This document shows, piece by piece, positions 1 through 6,979 of a stretch of 21,243 nt of DNA (positions within the stretch are counted from its first letter, which is position 1; every line of letters starts with the position of its first letter). The notes below the pieces were generated by a model. That model worked only from the letters and a program-made list of their open reading frames with translations. It was not told where the DNA came from and searched no databases. This DNA is from Alphaproteobacteria bacterium (lineage in GTDB: Bacteria > Pseudomonadota > Alphaproteobacteria > Micavibrionales > Micavibrionaceae), in the NCBI GenBank assembly GCA_002701555.1, contig NZVS01000003.1, forward strand, positions 1 through 21,243. Reading direction: 5' to 3'. The translations under genes and the position numbers were made by a program.

Positions 1-27
1 AAACTTACAGACGTTAATGGAAGCCTG

Positions 28-2742
28 ATGGAAGATAAAAATAGACTAGTTGCGCGCACAGAATTAAGTGAAGAGGAGCTGGAAAGTGCCCTTAAATATT
101 GTGCTGAAGAAAAAATACATATCCCAGGTAAAATCCAGCCACATGGCATTTTTTTTGCAGTCGACAAAGAAACATACGATATTAAATATGCCAGTAAAAA
201 TCTCGATGACTTTTTGGGTTTAAATCACGAAAACGTGATTGGTAAAAATATTAAAGAAATATTGGGTGAAGAAAATATAGATCGTTTACATCAATATGTT
301 CGCGATTATGGCCTGCAGCCTCTAAAATCGGCTAGCATTGATATAAACGGCACACATTTTGATCTTGTTGCACATTATTCAGACAATCATATGATTATAG
401 AGTGCGAAGCAAGCGTCAAAGATGATCATGAATATGCTAGTTACGACAATTTTTACGATGAGCTCAGAAACTTTGCTGTATCTCTACGTCAGCACGGAAA
501 TACAGAGAAATTATACAAGCTTATTGTAGATAAAGTCCGGGAAATTACAGGTTTTGACAGGGTTAAACTTTACAAATTTGATGAAGATTGGAACGGGGCA
601 GTTATTTCCGAGGCTCGCGCCGATTTCATGCCAAGTTATCTAGGTCTTAATTTCCCATCTACTGATATTCCTGAACAAGCAAGAAAATTATACGAAACTA
701 ATTATTTGAGGCTTATCTCAGACATACATTATAAACCTGTAGATATTTTTCCTGATGCTTCAGAAAATGCAAGCGAGCCTCTTGATATGAGCTTATCTGC
801 GCTAAGAAGTGTTTCCCCTATACATATTCAGTATTTAGACAATATTAATGTATCTGCTTCCATGTCTGTTTCTATTTTACAAAATGACAAGTTATGGGGC
901 TTAATTGCCTGTCATCACAGTAAACCAAAATTTATACCCTACAGAATTAGAATTTTCTCTGAGATAGTAGGCCATATTTTCTCTGCCCAGCTATCTTCTC
1001 TGCAAATTGTCCAAAGGAAAGAGCTGGCTGAAAAGAAAAAAATACTGATCGAAAAACTTTCTGCAAGGTTAAATATTGATACACGCCTTGAAGACGTATT
1101 CAGCGGCAATCATAAGGTTGCTTTGGAAGCATTGGCTGCGGACGGTTTAGCAATTAAATCAGGTAAGAGAATTGAAGTTTATGGGGATACACCCCCAGAA
1201 AATAAAGTTAGCAAGCTTATGGAGTGGTGTCAGGATAAGCTTGAGGATAATCTTTATTACACAGATGTTGCCTCACAAAGGTTAAAAGAGGATCCGGAGC
1301 TGTCGGAGATCATGGGGGGCTTTTTGGCTCTACCCATAGATACTAGCTTAGATAACATGGTTATATGGTTTAGAACCGCAAAAGACCAGCTGGTAAACTG
1401 GGCGGGCGATCCCGAAAAGCCTGTTGAAAAAACGAAGGCGGGCTATAGGCTAACTTCTAGAAGTTCCTTCAAGTTATGGCAAACGACAATGAAGGGAAAA
1501 TCAATTCCTTGGTCTATAGAAGATGTGGAGGCAGCTAAATCTGTTTCTTCACTAATTCTAGAAAATGACAAAATCCTCTCAGAACAGGCTAATCAGGCAA
1601 AAAGCGAGTTTTTGGCAAATATGAGCCATGAGCTAAGAACACCTATGAATGTAGTAGTGGGTATAATTGATATTCTGAATAAAGATAAAAACTTGGAGGA
1701 TAAGCAAAAAGAACTTATATCTAGCCTTGATACCAGCGCAACAACATTAATGAACCTTATCAATGACCTGCTAGATATATCTAAGATAGAAGCTAATGAG
1801 ATGAAATTTGAATTTTTGCCTATTACAATTCAGGATATTCTCGAAGACATACGAAGTCTTCATCGCGTTCCAGCAGCTGATAAGAATATTTCCTTGAATG
1901 TAAATTATGCCAGATGTGACGACACTAAATATTTGGGTGACCCGGTTCGTATACGCCAGATACTAAGCAATTTGGTCAATAATGCGATTAAATTTACCCC
2001 TAAAGGCTTTGTAAACATTCTTGCTATTTGCGAGGAAGAGAATAGTGATGGTGCAACCAATATCGTTTTCGAAATTTCCGACAGCGGGATCGGCATGACC
2101 GAAAAGCAAATAGAAGGTATCTATCAAAAATTTGTCCAAGCCGATGTAAGTATAACGCGTCAATATGGCGGCACAGGTCTTGGTTTAGCTATTTCAAAGC
2201 GCCTCGTAGAGTTAATGGGGGGAAGCATTGATGTTACCAGCAAAAAAGATATGGGTACGAAATTTACTGTATCCATCCCTATGAAAGAGGCTGAAAAAAA
2301 GGAGGCTATAAAGCTGCCAAATAAAAAGCCCAAAGAAAAAATGAACGAGAGGGGGACAATTCTTCTCGTTGAAGATTATGAAGGTAATATTGTGGTTGCG
2401 CTCCATTTTCTGCAAGAGCAGGGTTATGATGTTATTATTGCACGTAACGGTAAGGAAGCTTTGGAAAAGCTAGATAATACAACCTTCGATGTTATATTAA
2501 TGGATGTCCAGATGCCGATAATGGATGGATATACAGCAACAGGAATAATTAGGGAAAAGCAAAAATTCGGAAGTTATTTGCCCATGCCTATTATTGGAAT
2601 GACTGCGAATGCTTTTAAGGAAGATAAAGAAAAGTGTTTGGCTGCAGGAATGGATGACTATATTAGCAAGCCCTATGATTTTGATAATCTTATAGATAAG
2701 ATCGATTATCACATGATGAAAATGAAGAGTAAAAGATCTTAA
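28..2742 (+). CDS. Bacteriophytochrome hybrid histidine kinase (PAS-GAF-PHY-HisKA-HATPase-REC)
   Basis: A red/far-red light sensor kinase of 904 aa, probably cytoplasmic, that binds biliverdin. Cys25 sits just before an IHIPGKIQPHG motif, the usual biliverdin attachment site of bacterial phytochromes. Domains: PAS about 25-130; GAF about 150-325 with FPSTDIPEQAR (Asp213), SPIHIQYL (His266, Tyr269) and ACHHSKP (His296/297); PHY about 345-520 with tongue motifs NWAGDP (458-462) and SRSSF (477-481, where the family usually has PRxSF). HisKA has the H-box MSHELRTP with phospho-acceptor His534. The ATPase has N-box Asn652, DSGIG (685-689) and GGTGLGL (714-720). A fused C-terminal receiver has acidic Asp783, phospho-acceptor Asp826 and Lys881. 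The ATG is preceded by GGAAG and puts the Cys at the usual distance, but the frame is open to the window edge, so the start is not proven. Another frame ends in TGA at 26-28, overlapping the ATG by one base, so an upstream cistron is possible. No heme oxygenase is visible. Confidence 0.93.
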   Translation: MEDKNRLVARTELSEEELESALKYCAEEKIHIPGKIQPHGIFFAVDKETYDIKYASKNLDDFLGLNHENVIGKNIKEILGEENIDRLHQYVRDYGLQPLKSASIDINGTHFDLVAHYSDNHMIIECEASVKDDHEYASYDNFYDELRNFAVSLRQHGNTEKLYKLIVDKVREITGFDRVKLYKFDEDWNGAVISEARADFMPSYLGLNFPSTDIPEQARKLYETNYLRLISDIHYKPVDIFPDASENASEPLDMSLSALRSVSPIHIQYLDNINVSASMSVSILQNDKLWGLIACHHSKPKFIPYRIRIFSEIVGHIFSAQLSSLQIVQRKELAEKKKILIEKLSARLNIDTRLEDVFSGNHKVALEALAADGLAIKSGKRIEVYGDTPPENKVSKLMEWCQDKLEDNLYYTDVASQRLKEDPELSEIMGGFLALPIDTSLDNMVIWFRTAKDQLVNWAGDPEKPVEKTKAGYRLTSRSSFKLWQTTMKGKSIPWSIEDVEAAKSVSSLILENDKILSEQANQAKSEFLANMSHELRTPMNVVVGIIDILNKDKNLEDKQKELISSLDTSATTLMNLINDLLDISKIEANEMKFEFLPITIQDILEDIRSLHRVPAADKNISLNVNYARCDDTKYLGDPVRIRQILSNLVNNAIKFTPKGFVNILAICEEENSDGATNIVFEISDSGIGMTEKQIEGIYQKFVQADVSITRQYGGTGLGLAISKRLVELMGGSIDVTSKKDMGTKFTVSIPMKEAEKKEAIKLPNKKPKEKMNERGTILLVEDYEGNIVVALHFLQEQGYDVIIARNGKEALEKLDNTTFDVILMDVQMPIMDGYTATGIIREKQKFGSYLPMPIIGMTANAFKEDKEKCLAAGMDDYISKPYDFDNLIDKIDYHMMKMKSKRS

Positions 2743-2764
2743 CAATAATAATATAGAGGAGAAG

Positions 2765-2856
2765 TGGCGGTGACGGTGGGATTCGAACCCACGATACGCG
2801 TTTCCACGTATGACGATTTAGCAAACCGTTGCCTTAAGCCTCTCGGCCACGTCACC
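2765..2856 (-). tRNA. tRNA-Ser (anticodon GCU)
   Basis: A class II serine tRNA on the minus strand with a long variable arm. The acceptor stem pairs GGTGACG with CGTCACC. The T arm is GTGGG-TTCGAAT-CCCAC. The anticodon stem pairs ACGGT with ATCGT around loop TTGCTAA, with the anticodon at 2820-2822. The discriminator base is G, and CCA is encoded at 2765-2767. It reads serine AGC/AGU codons. It lies alone, tail to tail with the phytochrome gene. Confidence 0.96.
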
Positions 2857-2866
2857 TTTATAAGGT

Positions 2867-2895
2867 ATATCAAGTAACAGATGCAATGCTATCAA
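2867..2895 (-). promoter_or_regulatory. Possible promoter of tRNA-Ser
   Basis: On the minus strand, TTGATA (2890-2895) and TGATAT (2867-2872) are 17 bases apart. Transcription would start about 4 bases before the tRNA 5' end. The -10 box matches the consensus at only three positions, so this is tentative. Confidence 0.3.
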
Positions 2896-2914
2896 TCAAG
2901 AGGGAAAGCGTAGA

Positions 2915-3493
2915 TTAAGATAAAAATTCAGTTAGAAACTCGGACCAATCTTCTACATATTCATGGTTTAAAAAACTTTTAATCGGATGTAGGGTCCAGT
3001 CGCCATTTTCAGATGTGCGTTCTAGTCTACCCAAAACGCATGCAGAGGTATCGCTATTATGCTCGTCTTTTAAATTTTCGTTAAAGAACAATGTGCTGGC
3101 TTGCACGTCGACAATACGTGCAGAAGGGGTGAAAATGTCCTTAAAAGCGTGAGCCGATGCAACCTCGACAACTATAATAATGTTTTGTACATCTTCGGGT
3201 AAGCCAATAAAATCTATTTTGATTTGTTCATCGTCGTCAGGGCCGGCTCCATCTCTGTCATCACCGCTATGTCTTATAGACCCAGACTTATCTATCATCT
3301 CGCCAGGCATACCTGATACATAATCAAGGAAAGAATTATCTTTCCCATAGATATAACAGCTAAGATCCAGATCGAAGCTTTCCTTGTTCTGTCCGAAAAT
3401 AGTAAAGATTTTATCTGTAAGCTGTGGCTTAACAAGAGGATCCCAGCTTAGACCTATAATAATTTGTTCGGTATTAAGATGTGATGTTTCCAT
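2915..3493 (-). CDS. TerD-domain protein
   Basis: A 192-aa protein of the TerD family: cytoplasmic, calcium-binding stress or tellurite-resistance-type proteins whose biochemical role is not settled. The visible family signature is GLSWD near the start (14-18), DLDLSCYIY (41-49), and an acidic calcium-binding segment at 73-94 built on RHSGDDR-x-G-x-G-x-DDDEQIKID, followed by the predicted strand NIIIVVEV. It is one domain, about the usual length for TerD/TerE. No other ter genes (terB, terC, terZ) are in the window, so it is solitary. The start is the only early Met and lacks a good ribosome binding site. A likely promoter lies just upstream. Family assignment is good; function is not inferable beyond the family. 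Confidence 0.8.
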   Translation of the reverse strand: METSHLNTEQIIIGLSWDPLVKPQLTDKIFTIFGQNKESFDLDLSCYIYGKDNSFLDYVSGMPGEMIDKSGSIRHSGDDRDGAGPDDDEQIKIDFIGLPEDVQNIIIVVEVASAHAFKDIFTPSARIVDVQASTLFFNENLKDEHNSDTSACVLGRLERTSENGDWTLHPIKSFLNHEYVEDWSEFLTEFLS

Positions 3494-3521
3494 CCGATAG
3501 ACTGTCTGTAAACAATTTTAA

Positions 3522-3550
3522 AAAATACACATATTAAATATGCCTGTGAA
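3522..3550 (-). promoter_or_regulatory. Likely promoter of the TerD-domain gene
   Basis: Minus strand: -35 TTCACA (3545-3550, five of six to consensus) and -10 TATTTT (3522-3527), with a 17-base spacer. This gives a leader of about 20 bases before the ATG at 3493. A direct repeat abuts the -35 box. Confidence 0.5.
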
Positions 3551-3568
3551 TAGCATTAGAAATAGCAT
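3549..3568. repeat. Direct repeat AATAGCAT x2 upstream of the TerD gene
   Basis: Two identical 8-base copies (3549-3556 and 3561-3568) are separated by TAGA, giving a 12-base period. They touch the -35 box of the TerD-gene promoter on its upstream side. This is where an activator or response regulator with tandem half-sites could bind. That role is inference; the repeat itself is exact. Confidence 0.45.
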
Positions 3569-3574
3569 AGCACG

Positions 3575-4285
3575 TTATTTTGCAATGTTCCATACAAGGT
3601 CACCTTTTTGCCCATATTCTTGAATGAACGACCACATCTTTGCGTCAACGTGATGGCTTGAAGGGTACGGTGGCAATACGTCCGCAGTCTGGTGGTATTT
3701 TTTATGGCATTGAAAGCGAAGCTTTGAGGTGCTTGAAATATAATCAGGTCTTTTTGTACAGTAGACCGGAATGACCTCAGACGATGGAAAACAGCTTTCT
3801 ATCACTTTTAACATTGTACCACTTACAACAGGCACCCACATGCGCTGATAGTGCTTGCCATCAACTAAAGCCTTACAGACTTGCGCCATTTTAGTATTAA
3901 AGCCGTTTCCGTATGATCCGGGTGTCAGTATGACGCTTGTTCCATTAAGGTTTTTTTGAAGCTCAACTGCATCCTGATGGAGCATATCAAGCGAGGAGGG
4001 CGACTTAACCACTACATTGCTAATATCGCTTATGTCGTTTAACCAGTGCGGGGTAAATTTGGATTGCGATAAAAAAATAGTGATTTTCTTTCCGCATTCT
4101 TTTCCAGCATAGGCAAGTGCTGGAGCGCCATACCCAAAAACTGTGCCACAATAAATAAAATGATCAAAAGGTTGTTCTGGCAACCATTGTTCAAGAGCAA
4201 ATTGTTTTAAGCCGCCTGATATCTTGTCACCTCGAATGACATTAAAGTCATCAATTTTTAACAGTAAATCAGGTAGATTTTGCAA
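3575..4285 (-). CDS. Short PLP-dependent-enzyme-like protein (ACC deaminase/D-cysteine desulfhydrase-like)
   Basis: A 236-aa protein. Its N-terminus, RGDKISGGLKQFALEQ (18-32), resembles the GGxKxRxLE motif of fold-type II PLP enzymes of the ACC deaminase/D-cysteine desulfhydrase group, where the lysine (here Lys27) carries PLP. The next segment, YCGTVFGYGAPALAYAGKEC, resembles the following strand-helix unit, but lacks the usual SNH motif. Family members are usually 300-340 aa, so this is a shortened or divergent form. Substrate is unknown. The start is TTG at 4283-4285 with a poor Shine-Dalgarno; the first in-frame ATG is near residue 100. The stop of gatB (4292-4294) is in the same frame, with two codons between it and the TTG. 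It is the last gene of the gat operon. It may be catalytically inactive. Confidence 0.5.
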   Translation of the reverse strand: MQNLPDLLLKIDDFNVIRGDKISGGLKQFALEQWLPEQPFDHFIYCGTVFGYGAPALAYAGKECGKKITIFLSQSKFTPHWLNDISDISNVVVKSPSSLDMLHQDAVELQKNLNGTSVILTPGSYGNGFNTKMAQVCKALVDGKHYQRMWVPVVSGTMLKVIESCFPSSEVIPVYCTKRPDYISSTSKLRFQCHKKYHQTADVLPPYPSSHHVDAKMWSFIQEYGQKGDLVWNIAK

Positions 4286-4291
4286 AACTTT

Positions 4292-5743
4292 CTAAAGCTT
4301 TTTCTTTAGAATCTGATTGACCATAGCAGGATTGGCTTTGCCTTGTGATTTCTTCATGACCTGACCGACGAAAAACCCAAACAATTTATCTTTACCGCCA
4401 CGATAAGCCGCTACATTGTCAGGATTTTCTGCTATGACTTCATCAATAATACTTTCAATTGCACCTGTATCCGTGACCTGTTTAAGACCTTTTTCTTCAA
4501 CAATAGCGGAAGGTGATTTTCCCGTTGCTACCATGTCGGCAAATACATCTTTGGCAATTTTACCTGATATAGTGTTGTCGTTAATTAAACCCACAAGCTC
4601 GCCAAGCTGTTCGGCAGATACCTTTGAATCATCTAAGGGAATGTTCTCTTTGTTTAATGCGCCAAGGAGTTCATTGAGTAACCAGTTCGCCACAAGTTTA
4701 GGATCTTGCCCGTCTGCGGCTTTCTCGTAATAATCAGCGCGAGAACGTTCAGCTATAAGTACACTGGAATCATATAAACTAAGCCCATATTCTTCCATAA
4801 ACCGGTGTTTCTTTTGGTCGGGAAGCTCTGGGAGCGTTTCTTTCAAAGAATTAACCCACTCGCTTTCCAACTCCAAGGGAAGTAAGTCAGGATCAGGAAA
4901 ATAACGGTAGTCATGGGCATCTTCTTTTGAGCGCATGGAGCGTGTTTCCATTTTTACAGGATCCCAAAGGCGTGTTTCTTGAACGACTTCTCCACCGCTT
5001 TCCAGTATTTCTAGTTGCCGCACAGCTTCATATTCAATGGCCTGCTGGACAGCCTTGATAGAGTTCACGTTTTTTATTTCTGCACGTGTACCGAACTTCT
5101 CTTCACCAAGCTTGCGTAGGGATAAATTCACGTCAGCGCGCATCGAGCCTTCTTCCATGTTCCCGTTACATGTCCCGAGATACTGTAAAATCATTCTTAA
5201 CTTTGATAGATAGGCAGTGGCTTCATCAGCACCACGTATGTCCGGTTCTGAAACAATTTCCATCAAAGCACAACCGGCACGGTTTAAATCTATATAAGAT
5301 TTTGTCGGGTGCATGTCATGTATAGATTTACCCGCATCTTGCTCTAAATGAAGGCGTGTAATACCAATAGTTTTTACTTTACCGTCTGGTAGGTCTATCT
5401 CTATAGCACCTTCACCTATGATTGGGTGTTCATACTGAGAAATCTGGTATCCTGTGGGCAAGTCTGGGTAAAAGTAATTTTTTCTAGCAAATACAGATAC
5501 TTCATTTACCGCTGCGTTAAGGCCTAATCCAGTACGTACTGCTTGCGTTACTGCTGTACGATTAAGTGTTGGAAGCATGCCTGGCATACCGGCATCTATA
5601 AAAGAAACCTGTGAATTTGGTTCAGCACCAAATGACGTGGACGCTCCGGAAAAAAGTTTAGATTCTGCTGTTACTTGTGCGTGGACCTCCATGCCGATAA
5701 CAATTTCCCAGACAGCATCTTCACCTTGTATCACTGTGCTCAT
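4292..5743 (-). CDS. gatB: Asp-tRNA(Asn)/Glu-tRNA(Gln) amidotransferase subunit B
   Basis: The tRNA-binding and kinase subunit of GatCAB (483 aa, normal length). It activates the side-chain carboxylate of Glu or Asp mischarged on tRNA with ATP, so that ammonia from GatA can convert it to Gln or Asn. Visible are WEIVIGMEVHAQ at the start, the conserved NRAGCALMEIVSEPDIR and RADVNLSLR segments, DYRYFPDPDL, and a C-terminal YqeY-like helical domain (about 330-480) ending in VNQILKKKL. The ATG has a good Shine-Dalgarno, AAAGGAAG, at 5749-5756. Unlike the usual gatC-gatA-gatB order, it is separated from gatA by two secreted-protein genes. Confidence 0.97.
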   Translation of the reverse strand: MSTVIQGEDAVWEIVIGMEVHAQVTAESKLFSGASTSFGAEPNSQVSFIDAGMPGMLPTLNRTAVTQAVRTGLGLNAAVNEVSVFARKNYFYPDLPTGYQISQYEHPIIGEGAIEIDLPDGKVKTIGITRLHLEQDAGKSIHDMHPTKSYIDLNRAGCALMEIVSEPDIRGADEATAYLSKLRMILQYLGTCNGNMEEGSMRADVNLSLRKLGEEKFGTRAEIKNVNSIKAVQQAIEYEAVRQLEILESGGEVVQETRLWDPVKMETRSMRSKEDAHDYRYFPDPDLLPLELESEWVNSLKETLPELPDQKKHRFMEEYGLSLYDSSVLIAERSRADYYEKAADGQDPKLVANWLLNELLGALNKENIPLDDSKVSAEQLGELVGLINDNTISGKIAKDVFADMVATGKSPSAIVEEKGLKQVTDTGAIESIIDEVIAENPDNVAAYRGGKDKLFGFFVGQVMKKSQGKANPAMVNQILKKKL

Positions 5744-5784
5744 TATAACTTCCTTTTACTAATCAAAATTTGAACTTATGGATT

Positions 5785-6327
5785 TTACTGGTATTCACCT
5801 TGAATGCAACCCAGCGCTATACGTTTTTCTGTCTGCTCATAAGACGGGCTGGTGACAATTGCTTCCATAGGGTCAGTAACATTAGGGTTGGCCTGCAAAA
5901 TTCCTGGTAAATCAGCTTTTGCCCTCTTTGACACATAAGAGGCCATGTTATTTGAAAGGCATTTGCAAATTTTTTGTCCGGCCTGAAAAGCGTCTTCCTG
6001 ACATTTTTTATACACGAGATCACGAACAGGAAATTCCATACATGGACTGTAAACTTGGATCATCATTTTATTAATTGCGTTACGTGCAGGCTGGTCGTTA
6101 CCACCCATGGCTTGCAAATCCTCAACGCTCATCGTCTTTTGCATGTAAGACGCTGTGCATTGGCAGAAAATATCCTTTGTTTCAGAGGAGATGTACGGGT
6201 TCTCCTGTTGTGAACAATTTTGTGCATAAGATTGTGCCATTTGTGGGCTAACTCGCGTTTGAGCTTCTGCAGATTGTGTGGATAAAAATATGAATGCTGT
6301 TACAGCAAGTACGAATATTTTTTTCAT
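5785..6327 (-). CDS. Secreted 8-cysteine protein, paralogue of its upstream neighbour
   Basis: A 180-aa protein of a family I do not recognise. It begins with a clear Sec signal peptide (basic MKK, hydrophobic core, likely cleavage after SAEA at residue 22), so it should be periplasmic or exported. The mature part has exactly eight cysteines (38, 55, 57, 96, 109, 121, 123, 174) in two similar halves: C-x16-CxC-...-C, then C-x11-CxC-...-C. An SPCMEFPVRDLVYKKC segment (94-109) links the halves. The spacing and several words (CMEx-P, D-x-x-Y-x-x-C, CxC) match the upstream gene's product, so they are paralogues. The start overlaps the previous stop as ATGA, implying translational coupling. The cysteines could form four disulfides or bind a metal. 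Confidence 0.85.
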   Translation of the reverse strand: MKKIFVLAVTAFIFLSTQSAEAQTRVSPQMAQSYAQNCSQQENPYISSETKDIFCQCTASYMQKTMSVEDLQAMGGNDQPARNAINKMMIQVYSPCMEFPVRDLVYKKCQEDAFQAGQKICKCLSNNMASYVSKRAKADLPGILQANPNVTDPMEAIVTSPSYEQTEKRIALGCIQGEYQ

Positions 6328-6971
6328 GGGTAAGGCCTTACTTTGGGAAGTTGTGTTCTCATATATTGGGTTCTACAAGCTTCATAAGCTTGGTTTTTGC
6401 GCTGTATTAATGAGGTTGAACGAAGCAGTGCATCTATCGGTTCCTTAAACTCATTTGGATGCCGTGACATGTTGAGCATTGAAGTGCTGGCTCCGGCTTG
6501 TTTAACAAAAGGAACGAGTGCGCTACCTACGCATTGGCAGTATTTAGGTATATGATAAATAAGAGGGGAGTTGCTTCTGTCCTCAATACATTCCACATAA
6601 GCTATGTCCACAATAGGACCTTCCATACATGGCATCATGACCTGTTCAACAAATTTTTCAAAAACAGGGTTTCCCGGTTTTTTTGCGTTTCTGGCATTTA
6701 ATGCTTCCAAGTCACTGTTTGTAATACTCTGCCGCATCATAGCACCGGTACATACACAGTACTCCTCATGGGCAGAAGGGGTGAAACGACGTGGGATTCT
6801 GGCAAGGCAACGATCAAGATATGCCGCTGCCGTTCTTGCCGATACCAGCTCTTCTCCGTCAATAATTTCTAGCTCGTTTTCAAATTCTTCTGAAGAAAGG
6901 TCCTGTGCCAAAGTTGCCTTTGGCAACGCACAAAGAAACAAAATGGCAAATATTAAGACTAAAAAGCGCAT
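6324..6971 (-). CDS. Secreted 8-cysteine protein, first of the paralogous pair
   Basis: A 215-aa protein with a signal peptide (MRFLVLIFAILFLCALPKATLA, cleavage about residue 22). Its mature part carries eight cysteines at 55, 72, 74, 115, 128, 145, 147 and 199. The intervals (17, 2, 41, 13, 17, 2, 52) closely follow those of the next gene's product (17, 2, 39, 13, 12, 2, 51). Shared words are YCVC/FCQC, PCMEGP/PCMEFP, D-x-x-Y-x-x-C and YCQC/ICKC. It has a longer acidic N-terminal region (24-45) and a short basic C-terminal tail. It starts 8 bases after the gatA stop with no strong Shine-Dalgarno and ends in an ATGA overlap with its paralogue. Function unknown; a periplasmic structural, redox or metal-handling role is possible but unproven. 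Confidence 0.85.
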   Translation of the reverse strand: MRFLVLIFAILFLCALPKATLAQDLSSEEFENELEIIDGEELVSARTAAAYLDRCLARIPRRFTPSAHEEYCVCTGAMMRQSITNSDLEALNARNAKKPGNPVFEKFVEQVMMPCMEGPIVDIAYVECIEDRSNSPLIYHIPKYCQCVGSALVPFVKQAGASTSMLNMSRHPNEFKEPIDALLRSTSLIQRKNQAYEACRTQYMRTQLPKVRPYP

Positions 6972-6979
6972 GGGTAAGC

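Noticed and set aside
1..28. Possible end of an upstream gene (a frame closing with TGA at 26-28, overlapping the phytochrome ATG)
   Set aside because: Only eight codons are visible and the phytochrome frame is also open upstream, so the sequence cannot show which is coding.
4416..4730. Open frame on the plus strand inside gatB
   Set aside because: Antisense to a highly conserved gene, low-complexity Ser-rich product and no ribosome binding site; a shadow of gatB codon use.
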